From: Symsagittifera roscoffensis
Lineage: Eukaryota; Xenacoelomorpha; Acoela; Convolutidae
Direction: 5' to 3'
Length of the DNA: 64,000 bases
Assembly (NCBI RefSeq): GCF_963678635.1
Contig: NC_087064.1
Location: forward strand, 82,641,847-82,705,846
Part shown: one piece after another, positions 35,340 through 47,165 of the stretch
How the letters are laid out: the number at the start of each line of letters is the position of its first letter
Numbering within the stretch: position 1 is the stretch's first letter
Translations under genes and position numbers: made by a program
Notes under the pieces: generated by a model
Told to the model about the DNA's origin: nothing
The model's database searches: none
Seen by the model: only the letters and a program-made list of their open reading frames with translations

Positions 35340-35660
35340 CGTACTTTTTAAATTCAATTATAAGAAAAGTTAGATGATGAGATATTTCATTGCACCCATC
35401 TTTCAGAGCCCAAACTGGAAGATCAGAATGTCCAGGTGTTTTATTTGACTTTAAATTTGTTAATTTTTTTAAATTCAATTTCACTTTCAAACCGGAAAAA
35501 AAAACTTTTTTCCAATTTCCTTTTTGGTGATTGTGTTTTTGATGGTTAAGTCAAATACATCGTAATTATTTTTGTCCTCAAAAACATCCGAATCTAGAAA
35601 ACTTGTAATTAAGTCCTGCTATTCAAACCACTCGCGAAACTCTACATCAACTAAAAGGGG
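35340..35660 (-). pseudogene. Non-LTR (LINE) RT fragment, first copy
   Basis: The minus strand encodes SNKTPGHSDLPVWALKDGC in shifted frames, the conserved RT entry block (NKxxGxDxLPxxxLK) of jockey/CR1-like LINEs. Nearly identical to 43,560-43,880. It immediately precedes copy X1, as the other precedes X2, so it belongs to the duplicated segment. Confidence 0.65.
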
Positions 35661-35843
35661 AAAAATGCTGATGTGAGTGTAGAAAGAAAAACGAGGAAAA
35701 TAGATATTACGGAGAAAAAACTGGAGTGGTAGGGTCTGTTTATGAAGAAACAATTTTCGGAGCTTTTAATTTTTCTTTTTTTTACCTTGCGCGTAGTCCT
35801 TTAATTAACCTGTCCTTGGCGAATGTTGTTTTTGCAGACACTG

Positions 35844-38142
35844 CTAACTAGCTGATAGTCTGAAGTTTATGTCTGAAAGGGTAAATATATATCTTCCCAA
35901 GTTTAGATCCTTGTCAGCCCAGATTGCAGGAAGCTCAAAACGGGTTGAGTAATAGTTGTTAGGGTCGACCATTCTATTCGGCGCAGGTATTATCACGCTT
36001 AGTCGTCCCTCCGCTAGAGTTGTGACCATCGTGTAAACAAATTGTAGGGGTTCTGGCAGTGTGGCGTACCCCGGTGATAATACAATGATGATCTTCACCA
36101 CATTCTTGGTGAAGTGTCGCTGCACTGATGCCTCCTCCTCGGTCATGGCTGAGAGCAACGTCATTATAGCCTCTCCTATGACTTCATTGCTCGGGATTGA
36201 CCCATCTGTCAGACGGGACAACAACTCTCTGCTCTGCAGGTGGTCATTCGAGCCGGCAATTACTTTCACCTACGGATCCATGCTGATCGTCCTCCGCAGG
36301 CTTATCGTCATGCCTACTGATTGCCCGTGTCCAACTTAGGCGCTGTCAAGAAAATCACGTCGGGCCAAAAGAGGGAACGGGGCGTGTAGAGATAGTCTGA
36401 ACTAGCCACTATCAGATATTTGACAGCCTTTATATCCAGGGGATCATAGGCAGCAAACAGGCTGTCACCCACTGGTGCCTTCAGTCCCGCGTATCTCCTA
36501 TCGTCCCCCTCCACCGAAGTCGTTCGGGGATAATCTCTCGAATAATCACCAGGCGCTTGGCCGGGTGGTTTAGAGAACTGCCTGTAAATCTTATGATGCT
36601 TGTTTTTGGGCTTATTCTCTGTCAGAAATTTGCCCCTCTGAGAAGGTGGTGTCAATTCCCTGGCTCTCCTACGGACGTCCGTGAGAGATCGGGTATTCAG
36701 GGGCCCAAAGGTATTGTCCTGAGGCAATCTATCAACGTCCACGAACCTGAGCGTAGTCGCGGAGCTAAACTGTTCCTATTCCGCTAACAGCCAGTCCACG
36801 CCCGGTATTCGATATAATCCCGACACTGTGGAACCATCTCCACCCATCATCCTCCTTGCATCCACTCGACACCTAAGTGTATTCGTTGACATGTCCGTTT
36901 TATACTGTCCCCAACCGCTAGGGGAAATCTCCTTTTTTGTCTGAAATGCGCCTGTTGCGTGTTCCTCCTGCATAAGTCATTGAGGTCCTGCTGCCTTCTA
37001 ATAACATCACGCACGCACGTATTTTTGCGGTGCTGTTTCCTTTCCTTCATACTCAGAGCTGTTTTCTTTCCTTCATACTCCACCCATCATCCTCCTTGCA
37101 TCCACTCGACACGTCAATGTATTTGTTGACTTGTGCGTTTTATACTGTCCCCAACCGCTGGGGTCTGGTGGGTTCCAAGGCAGCACGCTGCTTGGCTCAA
37201 TTCCGTCCGCCCGCGTGGCGCTCGTCGATGGGTTTGCTGTAGAGGCAGGAGTTGCCGTGGCGGGCGGGTTACCCGTCCTCAATGTGGTTTGAGAGCTAGT
37301 CTGACCCTGATCCGTTGATCTCCCAAGTTGGCTCTCCAACGGTTGTCTTCTAGGGCGAGGAGCAGTCCCCAAACTTTCTCTCACATCTGAGCTTGGAGCA
37401 ATGGAAGCGGTTGCACCCGTTTCCATTGTCAGGGGCCCGAGGCGATTGGCGAAAAATTCCGGCACATTACCCCTCACTCTACCTCCTCCAGTCGAACCGG
37501 TCCGAGCCAGTGAGTTGGTTGTCCTCAATTCTTGCTCCATTTCCCCTATCTGCGTCTGGAACACATTGTTTATCCAGCGTCTCCCTTGCTGGGTGTTGAA
37601 GTGTATCCCATCTCTGGTGAGCGCGAGATGATCAATCATGCGCAGCAAGTTCTCCAGACCCATGAGTTGCAGCTCGCTGGGATTGCTTCTCACCAGACTG
37701 CGGGTCATCTCGTTCCACCGGGTCACGTTGCCGTTCATAAAATCCGCCACCGACATGCCCACCTCCGGGTTCTGCGGTATCGTGCACAGCACCACGAGTC
37801 TGGGCCTGTATTTCTCCTTCAGTTCGTTCAGAAGGCAGACCAGTAGGGACTCCCACTTGCCCTCTGGGGTTACAGGGGCCCTCGAAACGTCATTGGTTCC
37901 GAGCGTTATCACCAACGTGACTAGGTGATCCTCGCCCTGGAACTCCATCATCTTGATGACCTGAGCCACGGAGGCCCGCCAAAAGATAGAACAGTGGTCT
38001 GACCACTGACGAAGATCTCGTTCAGATCCCTGACTAGACTCTTTCCTACAACCAAATGACGACTGCCAGGGAAAATTGCCTGGTTGCTAATGGCAGCATT
38101 CCAGCCCATGCCATTCAGACAAGCTCGAGGATGCTCCGCGGC
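35844..38142 (-). pseudogene. SGNH polyprotein X1 (decayed, chimeric)
   Basis: Same protein as X2 (44,060-47,165), about 95% similar by eye and truncated. From the 5' side: SGNH block I with Ser in VVGKSLVRDL (about 38,040), SFGG, GTNDVSR (about 37,890), DGIHFNTQQGRRW (about 37,600), and a Thr/Pro-rich linker. Next comes an inserted integrase fragment between two copies of an 80-bp X segment, then RIPGVDWLL, WPDVIFLTAPKL, and the second domain VKVIAGSND / VLSPGYATLPEPLQFVY / IIPAPNRMVDP (36,269-35,844). The 5' coiled-coil part is absent; X1 ends at 38,142 against PLE copy C with the filler TAATTAC. Confidence 0.75.
36841..37162 (-). other. Integrase fragment captured inside X1 between a direct duplication
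   Basis: 36,925-37,080 matches the Z integrase C-terminus at 49,196-49,335 (protein RKQHRKNTCVRDVIRRQQDL, NTQQAHFRQKRRF). It is flanked by two copies of an X segment that begins CACCCATCATCCTCCTTGCA at 36,841 and 37,081, exactly 240 bp apart. X2 has one copy and no insert. This is a clear recombination or template-switch product between X-type and Z-type sequences. Confidence 0.85.
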
Positions 38143-38149
38143 TAATTAC

Positions 38150-38694
38150 TCACAGGTAGGCCTCCACTTTCAGCAATGCCAAGTTGAGGGAAATAGCGCA
38201 GATCTTAGTTGGGAAATTATAGATAGGTCGATTAACCAAAAAAACTTGTTAACAATAGAGGCAATACATTTCAGGAAAGAAAAATCGGGCTTAAACACTC
38301 GCGATGAGTTTAGAAGCTGGGATTTAACGCTGAAAATTTAGTCCAAAGTTTTTATTGTTTTTTTATTCAAAAACGTACATGTCTAAATCAAAATTATGAC
38401 TTAAAAATTTCCAGGCAAATCTATTAATTATCTTCTAATCAATTTTAGAGATTAAACATTTTTAACCTAAATAGTGTTTTTAGAGGGCAACGGTGATTGG
38501 CTTATTTTTTAACATGATGGCTAAGAACCCAAATTTGTGTGAATTAATGTAATTAACATTTGTAAATTGATGTTTTATCGTCATTTATTCAGTTTTATTG
38601 TTTAAAACCGGACAATGCACATAGTTGCGAACTCGTTTTAAATTTGCTTTTTCACAAAGACCTCTTCATTTTGTAAATTTGTGATAAACCAAAA
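38150..38694 (+). pseudogene. Penelope-like element copy C (3' end only)
   Basis: Carries only the end of the GIY-YIG domain (VGLHFQQCQVEGNSADLSW, NQKNLLTIEAIHFRKEKSGL) and the 3' untranslated tail. The 5' side is cut at the X1 junction. Nearest match is copy A. Confidence 0.8.
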
Positions 38695-40794
38695 AGCGAG
38701 GAGCTCAAAACTGAGACTTTCATAGAGGGTAGTTCAAATAATTAGCTGTCGATTGCTTCATAAATTTTGTTGGAATTCTAAGTAAACATTGTCCAAAATG
38801 GTTCTTTAAAGTTAAATATTGAAAAAATGTAAAACCTGAGTTTGCGTTTTTTTTTGTCCACCATTGTATCTAACATACACTGGCTTATTTGAAACTAATT
38901 ATGATTTGCAATTTAAATTTTGTTTTTTTTTCTATCTCTCTGGAATCATGTAATAAGTTGACACTGTTTGAGTTGACTCCTGACTGCTGCTCCAGGCTGA
39001 CCACTTCGAGTCTGATTGGTGTCAGTCTTGTATTATAACCATTCAACAGGTAAAAACAGAAGAGGCAAAAAAGCGCCAATTTCTGCTTGCAATGCACACG
39101 TTTGAAATCGAAAAACTGTTTATTGCTTACTTCCTTGTTCCTTGATTGGAAACTAATAAGCCACTCTTGGAAAATACAAACTCAACTGTTATCTAAATAT
39201 CAAAAAAACATATACAAAACTACCATTTTGTCACAAATATGAGCTCCAAAAGTTATATTTCGTAGAAAGATATCAGGTACAATTTAAGAAAAAACTTGTT
39301 TTTTGAACAATCAGTCAATCAGTTACAATATGAAATTCTATTACATTTGTGGAATACTTTCTATATGAAACATTGGCCGGAGGTACATACCGATGGAAAA
39401 TAAAGCTAGGTTCTATAACGACTGGTTAGCGTCTAAACAAATCTCACATGATTTTAACCGTCTCTACAGAAGCCAGTTCAATGTATGGTTCACTTAACAT
39501 TGGGCCGACGAAGTGATTAAAACAACTTAAAGGCTATAGGCTAAACCGCGCATGTTATCTTAATTTTATGTATATTTTGAGCTCATGGCTGGGTCTCAGT
39601 ATCCCCAGTCCAAGAGGTCACTCCTAAAAATAGGATTTCTTACTTACTAAATTACTGTTTTTTAACATCATCAAAAACATCATCATATCCATCGGAGATG
39701 GATCAAATCTTTTCCTCAACTCTTAGCTTCTCATTATCTGACAATGAATCTGATGTTAATTTAAATTCACTTCAGGCCATTCCCGGAAGCTAAAATTTGT
39801 TTGAAAAAAAATTTGTTTAGAGTTACTCTCCGATACCCTTCCGACTCCCTGGATCTGTGCGAAGAAGCATCCTCTTCACCATCAGGAAGGGTAGCAAATT
39901 TTACCGTTAGCCCTCTGAGTTCTCGGAAAATGCTTTTTAACGACTGTAGCTGCCCGAACGCTACAATTCGGAGCCCTCTTCTTCAAATAATGGCGACTGT
40001 AGTTTGAATCGTCTTGTTTATTGGTGGCATGTCTGTATTGTGTTTGCAAAAATTGTCTGTCTTTTTCGCGGTTTCAGTTGCTGCGAAAATAAAAAATGTT
40101 ACGTGTCATGCACGCCTAAAAAATTTTTGAAAAAAATACGTCAATTGTTTTCAATTGGAATGGAGCCCTCTAATTTCGCTCAATTTCAGAAATCTTCAAA
40201 ATCAGCATAACTTCTTACAAAACCGCTCCAGTAAAAATTCCTCAATGACATACATTTTTCGAAGTCATTCTATTCGAATGACAAAACTTTTATTTCAGGA
40301 AAACCCATTAGTGGCAACCTATGGTAAATTATCATTGAAAAACTTTAAGGTCGCTTAGGGAAAAACAGTGACTCCATTTGTCATATTTTTGGTCTTTAAT
40401 ATACATCCTCAAAGATGGCCAGTCATTAAGCAGAATGGTCGAATAGCAGAATAGATTCAAGAGCAGAAGCTCAAAAATATCAATTTTAATAAGTCAATTG
40501 TTAAAATATTTGTCAGAAATTTCAAAAATACCAAAGCAGCGAACACTTTATGCATGAATTTTGAATTTTAATCAAGATTTCCAAAAAAAAATTTTATCAA
40601 AAATTTAAATAAATTAGTCAATTCTTGCATATTTTATTCGTTTTCTTGGTGTTTTTGGGCAATTCTAATAATTGTTGAATCAATTAGACCGTTTAAATTA
40701 AAATAAGTCATTTTTTTTTGTTTTTCTGCTCTTGGACCCATTCTGCGTATTGCTCTGCCTCCATGTTTAAATTATACCTTGATAGTAATGTAAA
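38695..40794 (+). repeat. MITE right half, segment S and dispersed repeat R, copy R3
   Basis: Direct repeat of 31,151-33,258. MITE half 38,695-38,868 ends with TTTGCG...GTCCACCATTGTA, S from 38,872, R3 from about 39,090. R3 stops at GATAGTAATGTAAA and enters PLE copy D through an inverted-repeat junction, whereas R2 continues into a MITE left half. Confidence 0.75.
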
Positions 40795-40875
40795 CTAGAG
40801 CAATCTTTTCTACTTGGAGCCAATATAGAAAACAATACTAAAGATGCCAGAAAACAATAGAAAAGATTGCTCTAG
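40795..40875. repeat. 18-bp perfect inverted repeat at the R3/PLE D junction
   Basis: CTAGAGCAATCTTTTCTA (40,795-40,812) is the reverse complement of 40,858-40,875, which is native PLE RT sequence (AAAAGATTGCTCTAG). The left arm is therefore a templated inverted insertion at the breakpoint. Confidence 0.9.
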
Positions 40876-42235
40876 ATCCTGATGAAACCATATTATCTCT
40901 TGATGTGAAAAATTCATACACTAATATTTCCCTGAAGGAAGCAATTGAAATTGCCTTAAAGAAGCTTTAAAGCTAGGAGTCTCCAACTGAAGTTCGAAGA
41001 GCAACTATGGATGGGCTTTTGAACATGGCGGTCAAGTCTAATGATTCATGGTATGTGCACGTTGATGGTCTAGCAACGGGCACTTTCCACGCTTTAATTC
41101 TTGCATAGCTGGGGCTGAAAGAGTACGAGTTTGCTCTAAGTTAAGAAACACCGGCAGAAACGGAGGTACAACCAATGAAAGCAAAATTGGTTTTTGCCCA
41201 TGTTGCAGAAAAGTAACATATATTTCAAACCGAATTGAGATCGAGAGTTGCCGAAACTGGTGTCATCTAAAATGCGGTAAGATATCCTATGACCGTTTGT
41301 CCTCTGAGTTTTTAGGAGTACATATAACTGGGATAAATTTGATAAGGCTAAGGGAGTTTATAGGGCGCAATTTCTGACAAATCAGTACCCTGAAAATTGG
41401 TCCGCAAAATGATGCAAAATCATCGAGGGTGAGGGCAAGCCGCTGGGTAGTGAGAAGGGCTCTTCAACTCAATCATCAAAGCATATGAGGCCCCAATGCT
41501 GATGGTGCCACATAGAGGAAACCAAAGACAATATTTGGCTAATAGGTTACGACATTTCACTAGTTTTCAAGTGGTTTTCGCCACAAGAAAACTAGAATCA
41601 TGTTTACCATCAATGAAGTCAGCATTTTTTAATGACCTCAAGTCAAGAGTGGTTTAAAAACTGTCATGTAGTGGATGCACTCCCACCTATGCTGGACAAA
41701 CTGTTCGACATTTGAAGAATATAATTAAGGAACATAAGAAACAGAATCACCGGTAGGCCTCCACTTTCAGCAACGCCAAGTTGAGGGAAATAGCGAAGAT
41801 CTTAGTTGGGAAATTATAGATAGGTCGAATAACCAAAAACAAATTGTTAAAACTAGAGCCAATACATTTCAAGAAAGAGAAACCGGGTTTAAGCACTCGC
41901 GCTGAGTTTTAGAGCAGGGATTTAACGGTGAAATTTAGTCCAAAGCTTTCATAGTTTTTTCTAAAAACGTACATGTCTAAATCAAAATTATGACCCAAAA
42001 ACTTCCACGCAAATCTATTAAAAATAGTGTTTTTAGAGGGCAGCGTTGTTTGGCTTATTTTTTAACATGATGGCTAAAAACCCAAATTTGTGTGAATTAT
42101 TGTAAATAACATTTTTAAATAGATGTTTTATCGTCATTTGATTAATTTTATTGTAATAAAACCTGACAATGCACATAGTTGCGAACTCGTTTTAAATTTG
42201 CTTTTTATCAAAGACCTCTTCATTTTGTAAATTTG
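40813..42235 (+). pseudogene. Penelope-like element copy D, internally deleted
   Basis: The RT starts in the middle (GANIENNTKDAR, a 1-base loss near 40,855, then DVKNSYTNISLKEAIEIAL). It continues through DGLATGT (about 41,065) and part of the zinc finger to about 41,290, and jumps to LGVHITGINLIRLREF (about 41,310), losing YVDD. The GIY-YIG part follows (41,570-41,935) with a stop after GVV and frameshifts. Confidence 0.82.
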
Positions 42236-42239
42236 TGAT

Positions 42240-42600
42240 AAACCAAAAAGCGAGGAGCTCAAAACTGAGACTTTCATAGAGAGTAGTTCAAATAATTTGC
42301 TGTCGATTGCTTCATAATATTTTGTTGGAATTCTAATTAAACATTGTTTGCGTTTTTTTGTCCAGTATTGTATCTGACATACACTGGCACATTTGAAACT
42401 AATTATGATTTGCAATTTAAATATTTATTTTTTTCTATCTCTCGGGAGTCAAGTAATGAGTTGACACTGTTTGAGCTGACTCCTGACTGCTCAAGGCTGA
42501 TCACTTCGAGTCTGATTCTTGTCAGTCTTGTGTTATAACCATTCAACAGGTAAAAACAGAAGGGGCAAAAAAAGCGTCACTTTCAGCTTGCAATGCACAA
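42240..42600 (+). repeat. MITE right half (shortened) and segment S, third copy
   Basis: The MITE half has an internal loss (ATTAAACATTGTTTGCG) and ends GTCCAGTATTGTA. S follows (CATACACTGGCACATTTGAA) to about 42,600, after which the sequence differs from the other copies and enters LINE DNA. Confidence 0.7.
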
Positions 42601-42669
42601 GTCAAAGAAATTTAATTGCAAATGGATAAACAATATTACTAAACAAATGTAAGTCACGCGTTTTTTCTT

Positions 42670-43880
42670 GGTTATATAAATTGTTTCCATGTTGTTTTTC
42701 CATAGGTTGCCATAGAAGGATCTTCACGAAAAAAAAACTGAAAATTTTCCTCAAACTTTAATTTCAGAGCCTTATAAATTATAATGCTGGCGTTCATGTT
42801 TGAATTTGCATTTTCAATTTGGTTCCGACTCAGAACAATTTTTTGAAAAAAATTTTTTCGATATAAATCATTTGTTCTCATCATTTGTGTTATTCACGTA
42901 TTTGGTTTTTGTGTAAGCCTTTTATCGATTGTAACTTTTTGAACTCTCAAGCCATTTTTCTTAAATTGTTTTTATTTTCTCTCTGAAAGGTTAGAAATTG
43001 ATCTTCATTTCCTCCCCAAATATTTAACTTCTGGCTTTTCTTCTAGTTTAATATCATCTAGCTTTATAGTGGATTCTGCCTTGATGTTTTTTTGCTAAAT
43101 ATTATCAAATCAGTTTACTTTATGTTGAATTTTAAAAAGTGTTTTGTGAAGTACTCGAATTTTCTGTTGCCTGTTGTTTATAAAGCTCTGAATCATTTCA
43201 ATTGCTGAGTCGGAGAAACCCAAATGGTTTAGTTTTGTCTTCAAATGATTGTGGTTAATAGAATCGAAAGCTTTTGATAAGTCTATCAAAGATACGGCTA
43301 CATATTTGTTTCCATCCATTGATTTGCGGAAGAACTCAGTGCAATAAAGGATGGCGTCTATCGTTAAATATGAGGTTCTAAAACCAAATTGGGCGTTGTT
43401 GAGCAGGTTATTACATAATAAGTATTCATTGATTTGTTTTTATAGTAGTTTCACAAAAACTTTAGAGATTGAACCTGTTTTGGAGATTGGTATATAGTCC
43501 TTTGCTATTTCTGGATCATTTTTTTTGTACATTGGGGTAACAATTCGATCTTCTGAGTCTAATTGGAAAATAAATTGTACTTAATAATTCAATTATAAGA
43601 AATGTTAGATGAGGTTATATTTCCTTGCACCCATCTTTCAGAGCCCAAGCTGGAAGATCAGAATGTCCGGGTGTTTTATTTGAGTTTAAATTTGTTATTT
43701 TTTTAACATTCAATTTCCCTTTCAAACCGGAAAAAAATTTTTCAAATTCTTTTTTGGTGATTGTGTTTTTGATGGTTAAGTCAAATACATTATAATTATT
43801 TTTTTCCTCAAAAAACATCCGAGTCTAGAAAACTTGTAATTAAGTCCTGCTATTCAAACCGCTCGAAACTCTACATCAAC
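42670..43880 (-). pseudogene. Non-LTR retrotransposon (LINE) reverse transcriptase, decayed
   Basis: Right to left: NSNKTPGHSDLPAWALKDG (about 43,640-43,690), RIVTPMYKKNDPEIAKDY (about 43,510), LLNNAQFGFRTSYLTIDAIL (about 43,380), VSLIDLSKAFDSINHNHL with the first catalytic Asp (about 43,260-43,310), LGFSDSAIEMIQSFINNRQQ. The frame then breaks, and KLEEKPEVKYLG (about 43,030) marks the post-catalytic region; the YADD part is deleted. Motif order is typical of jockey/CR1/RTE-like LINEs; the clade is not decided. The last part (42,672-42,884), with EDPSMATYGK, is of unknown origin. Confidence 0.8.
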
Positions 43881-44059
43881 CAAAAGGGAAAAAATGCTGA
43901 TGTGAGTGTAGAAAGAAAAACGAGGAAAAAAGATACTACGGAGTGGCAGGGTCTGTTTATGAAGGAACAATTTCCGGATCTTTTAATTTTTCTTTTCTTA
44001 CCTTGCGGGTAGTCCTTAAATTAACCTGTTCTTGGCAAATGTTGTTTTTGCAGACACTG

Positions 44060-47000
44060 CTAACTAACTGATAGTCTGAAGTTTATGTCTGAAAGGGGAA
44101 ATATAAACCTTCCCAAGTTTAGATCCTTTTCAGCCCAGATTGCAAGAAGCTCAGAACGGGGTAGGTAATAAGTGTTAGGGTCCACCATTCTGTTCGGCGC
44201 AGGTATTATCACGCTGAGTCGTCCCTCCGCTAGAGTTGTGACCATCGTGTACACAAACTGTAGGGGTTCTGGCAGTGTGGCGTACCCCGGTGATAATACA
44301 AAGATGATCTTCACCACATTCTTGGTGAAGTGTCGCTGCACTGATGCCTCCACCTCGGTAATGGCTGAGAGCAACGTCATTATAGCCTCTCCTATGACTT
44401 CATTGCTCGGGATTGACCCATCTGTCAGACGGGACAACAACTCTCTGCTCTGCAGGTGGTCATTAGAGCCGGCAATTACTTTCACCTGCGGATCCATGCT
44501 GATCGTCCTCCGCAGGCTTATCGTCATGCCTACTGATTGCCCCTGTCCAACTTAGGCGCTGTCAAGAAAATCACGTCGGGCCAAAAGAGGGACGGGGCGT
44601 GTAGAGATAGTCTGAACTAGCCACTATCAGATATTTGACAGCCTTTATATCCAGGAGATCATAGGCAGCAAACAGGCTGTCACTCACTGGTGCCTTCAGT
44701 CCCGCGTATCTCCTATCGTCCCCTTCCACCGAGGTCGCTCGGTGATAGTCGCACGAATATTCACCAGGCGCTTGGCCGGGTGGTTTAGAGAACTGCCTGT
44801 ACATCTTATGATGCTTGTTATTGGGCTTTTTCTTTGTCAGGAATTTGCCCCTCTGAGAAGGTGGTGTAAATTCCCTGGCTCTCCGTGAGAGATCGGGTAT
44901 TCAAGGGCGCAAAGGTATTGTCCTGAGGCAATCTATCAAGGTCCACGAACCTGAGCGTGATCGCGGAGCTAAACTGTTCCTATTCCACTAACAGCCAGTC
45001 CACGCCCGGTATTCGATATAATCCCGACACTGTGGGACCATCTCCACCCATCATCCTCCTTGCATCCACTCGACACGTCAATGTATTCGTTGAATTGTCC
45101 GTTTTATACTGTCCCCAACCGGTGGGGTCTGGTGGGTTCCAAGGCAGCACGCTGCTTGGCTCAATTCCGTCCCCTTGCGTGGCGCTCGTCGATGGGTTTG
45201 CTGTAGCGGCAGGAGTTGCCGTGGCGGGCGGGTTACCCGTCCTCAATGTGGTTTGAGAGCTAGTCTGACCCTGATCCGTTGATCTCCCAAGTCGGCTCTC
45301 CAACGGTTGTCTTCTAGGGGGAGGAGCAGTCCCCAACCTTTCTCTCACATCTGAGCTTGGAGCAATGGGAGCGGTTGCACCCGTTTCCATTGTCAGCGGC
45401 CCGAGGCGATTGACGAAAAGTTCCGGCACATTACCCCTCACTCTACCTCCTCCGGTCGAACCGGTCCGAGCCAGTGAGTTGGTTGTCCTCAATTCTTGCT
45501 CCATTTCCCCTATCTGCGTCTGGAACACGTCGTTTATCCAGCGTCTCCCTTGCTGGGTGTTGAAGTGTATCCCATCTCTGGTGAGCGCGAGATGATCAAT
45601 CATGCGCAGCAAGTTCTCCAGACCCATGAGTTGCAGCTCGCTGGGATTGCTTCTCACCAGACTGCGGGTCATCTCGTTCCACCGGGTCACGTTGCCGTTC
45701 ATAAAATCCGCCACCGGCGTGCCCACCTCCGGGTTCTGCGGTATCGTGCACAGCACCACGAGTCTGGGCCTGTATTTCTCCTTCAATTCGTTCAGAAGGC
45801 AGACCAGTAGGGACTCCCACTTGCCCTGTGAGGTTGCAGAAGCCCTCGAAACGTCATTGGTCCCGAGCGTTATCACCAACAGATCTAGGTGATCCTCGCC
45901 CTGGAACTCCATCATCTTGTTGACCTGAGCCACGGAGGCCCGCCAAAAGATAGAACAGTGGTCTGACCACTGACAAAGATCTCGTTCAGATCCCTCACTA
46001 GACTCTTTCTTACAACCAAATGACGAATCCCTGGGAAAATTGCCTGGTTGCTAATGGCAGTATTCCAGCCCATGCCATTCAGACAAGCTCGAGGATGCTC
46101 CGCGGCACCTTCCACGAACTGGTTGCGTATCGTTAGGTTCTTCCTGATCTCCACTACGCGAGATTTCTGAGTCGTTTCTCCATGTGTAGTTCCCGTTGGC
46201 ACTATGGCTCGAGGTATTCGCTCCGAGCTACTCGAGGAACGATCAAGGCGTTGAGAAGGGACGACCGTACCCAGCGTCCGGCCAGTCGTCCTGTTGATCT
46301 CCTTCATCGCTGATCTGGCCACCTGATTGAATGACTCCTGAAACTGGGGAGCCAAATAGTTGTCTGAAGGATTCGGTATCGTATTCTTTGGGTTCGGAGC
46401 AGACAGTGATATCTACTGAGCAGTCCCGGGCTCTCTCGGAGCACACAGCTCCTGTCCATTCGTCTTGGGACGTGTGTCCCTGGATCCATCCGAAGAGTTC
46501 GTCGTCGCCAGAACCTCCGGTGACACTTGGTTCACCCCTGCCATATATAGCTCTTTCAGGTGTTTTATCTCTTCTTCTTTGAAGGCTATTTGCATATCTT
46601 CGAACTTCTTCTTCCAGTCGTCTCTTTCTCGAGCTATTACCCTGTACTCCTGCAGCTTGGCGCATAGCTCCCTCTGATCTTTTTCCTTCTTCTCCATTGT
46701 CTCAATAGTCTCCGAGGTCTGATCTCTATCTCATTCATCCTCACTCTCTTCAGTGGAGGAGCAGCCGTTGGAGAATCTGCTGAGTGTGATGGGCCCGGTC
46801 CATCACGTAGTCTTTTTGCTCCGATGAGCGACTGCACTTGCTGAACAGGTAGGGGCATCTCACCTAGCCGGTGATCCCTCTCCTCGCCTAGTCCCGGCTC
46901 ACGAGCCAAGTCGTGGCCAGACAATTCTCCTCGCCGCCATCTCATCAGTCGGTTTCGACCTCTCTCGGCAGTCCCGGACTCACCGAAGGCCAGCATCAAC

Positions 47001-47165
47001 ACTACTTCAGTGTGGCAATTCCCTCGACCCTCTCGTCCTAACGCATTGAGGAGCGTGACCGCAAACATCGCCCATCCCGGGTCTTCTTGTGCAAAGTCAC
47101 AGTCAATCGTTCGCTGATATAGTCTCGTCTAGAGTCGCTCCTAGACTCGCTGAGACAAATTCCAT
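44060..47165 (-). pseudogene. SGNH polyprotein X2: coiled coil, SGNH esterase, GSND/APNRM domain
   Basis: Large minus-strand protein of an unclassified element. Likely start ATG at 47,165 (MEFVSASLGATLDETIS). N-terminal part with LLNALGRE, basic RNRLMRWRRGE and KRVRMNEIE. Coiled coil at 46,697-46,520 (EKDQRELCAKLQEYRVIARE, then KKKFEDMQIAFKEEEIKHLKEL in continuation). Ser/Thr-rich linker. SGNH domain: VVRKSLVRDL (Gly of block I changed to Arg; X1 keeps Gly), SFGG, VITLGTNDVSR, DGIHFNTQQGRRW (D and H). Pro/Thr linker, YRIPGVDWLL, WPDVIFLTAPKL, then VKVIAGSND and IIPAPNRMVDP. Breaks: frameshift at about 46,700, TAG at 46,413, one lost G at about 45,935 (shared with X1), a shift at about 44,900 and another at about 44,550. 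Esterase activity is inferred only. Confidence 0.75.

Noticed and set aside
37030-37970. Several plus-strand ORFs of 60-104 codons across X1 (and 44,957-45,892 across X2)
   Set aside because: Antisense shadows of the SGNH frame in GC-rich DNA; the minus strand carries the motifs.
35844-38142. Bacterial contamination, suggested by high GC and an SGNH hydrolase
   Set aside because: The copies are embedded between PLE and LINE fragments in both duplicated segments, and they carry eukaryotic retroelement junctions.
46930-46975. Hammerhead ribozyme core (CTGATGAG with GAAAC on the minus strand)
   Set aside because: The GAAA lies only four bases before CTGATGA, so stems II and III cannot form; it is X2 coding sequence. 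No other hammerhead core was found near the PLE copies.
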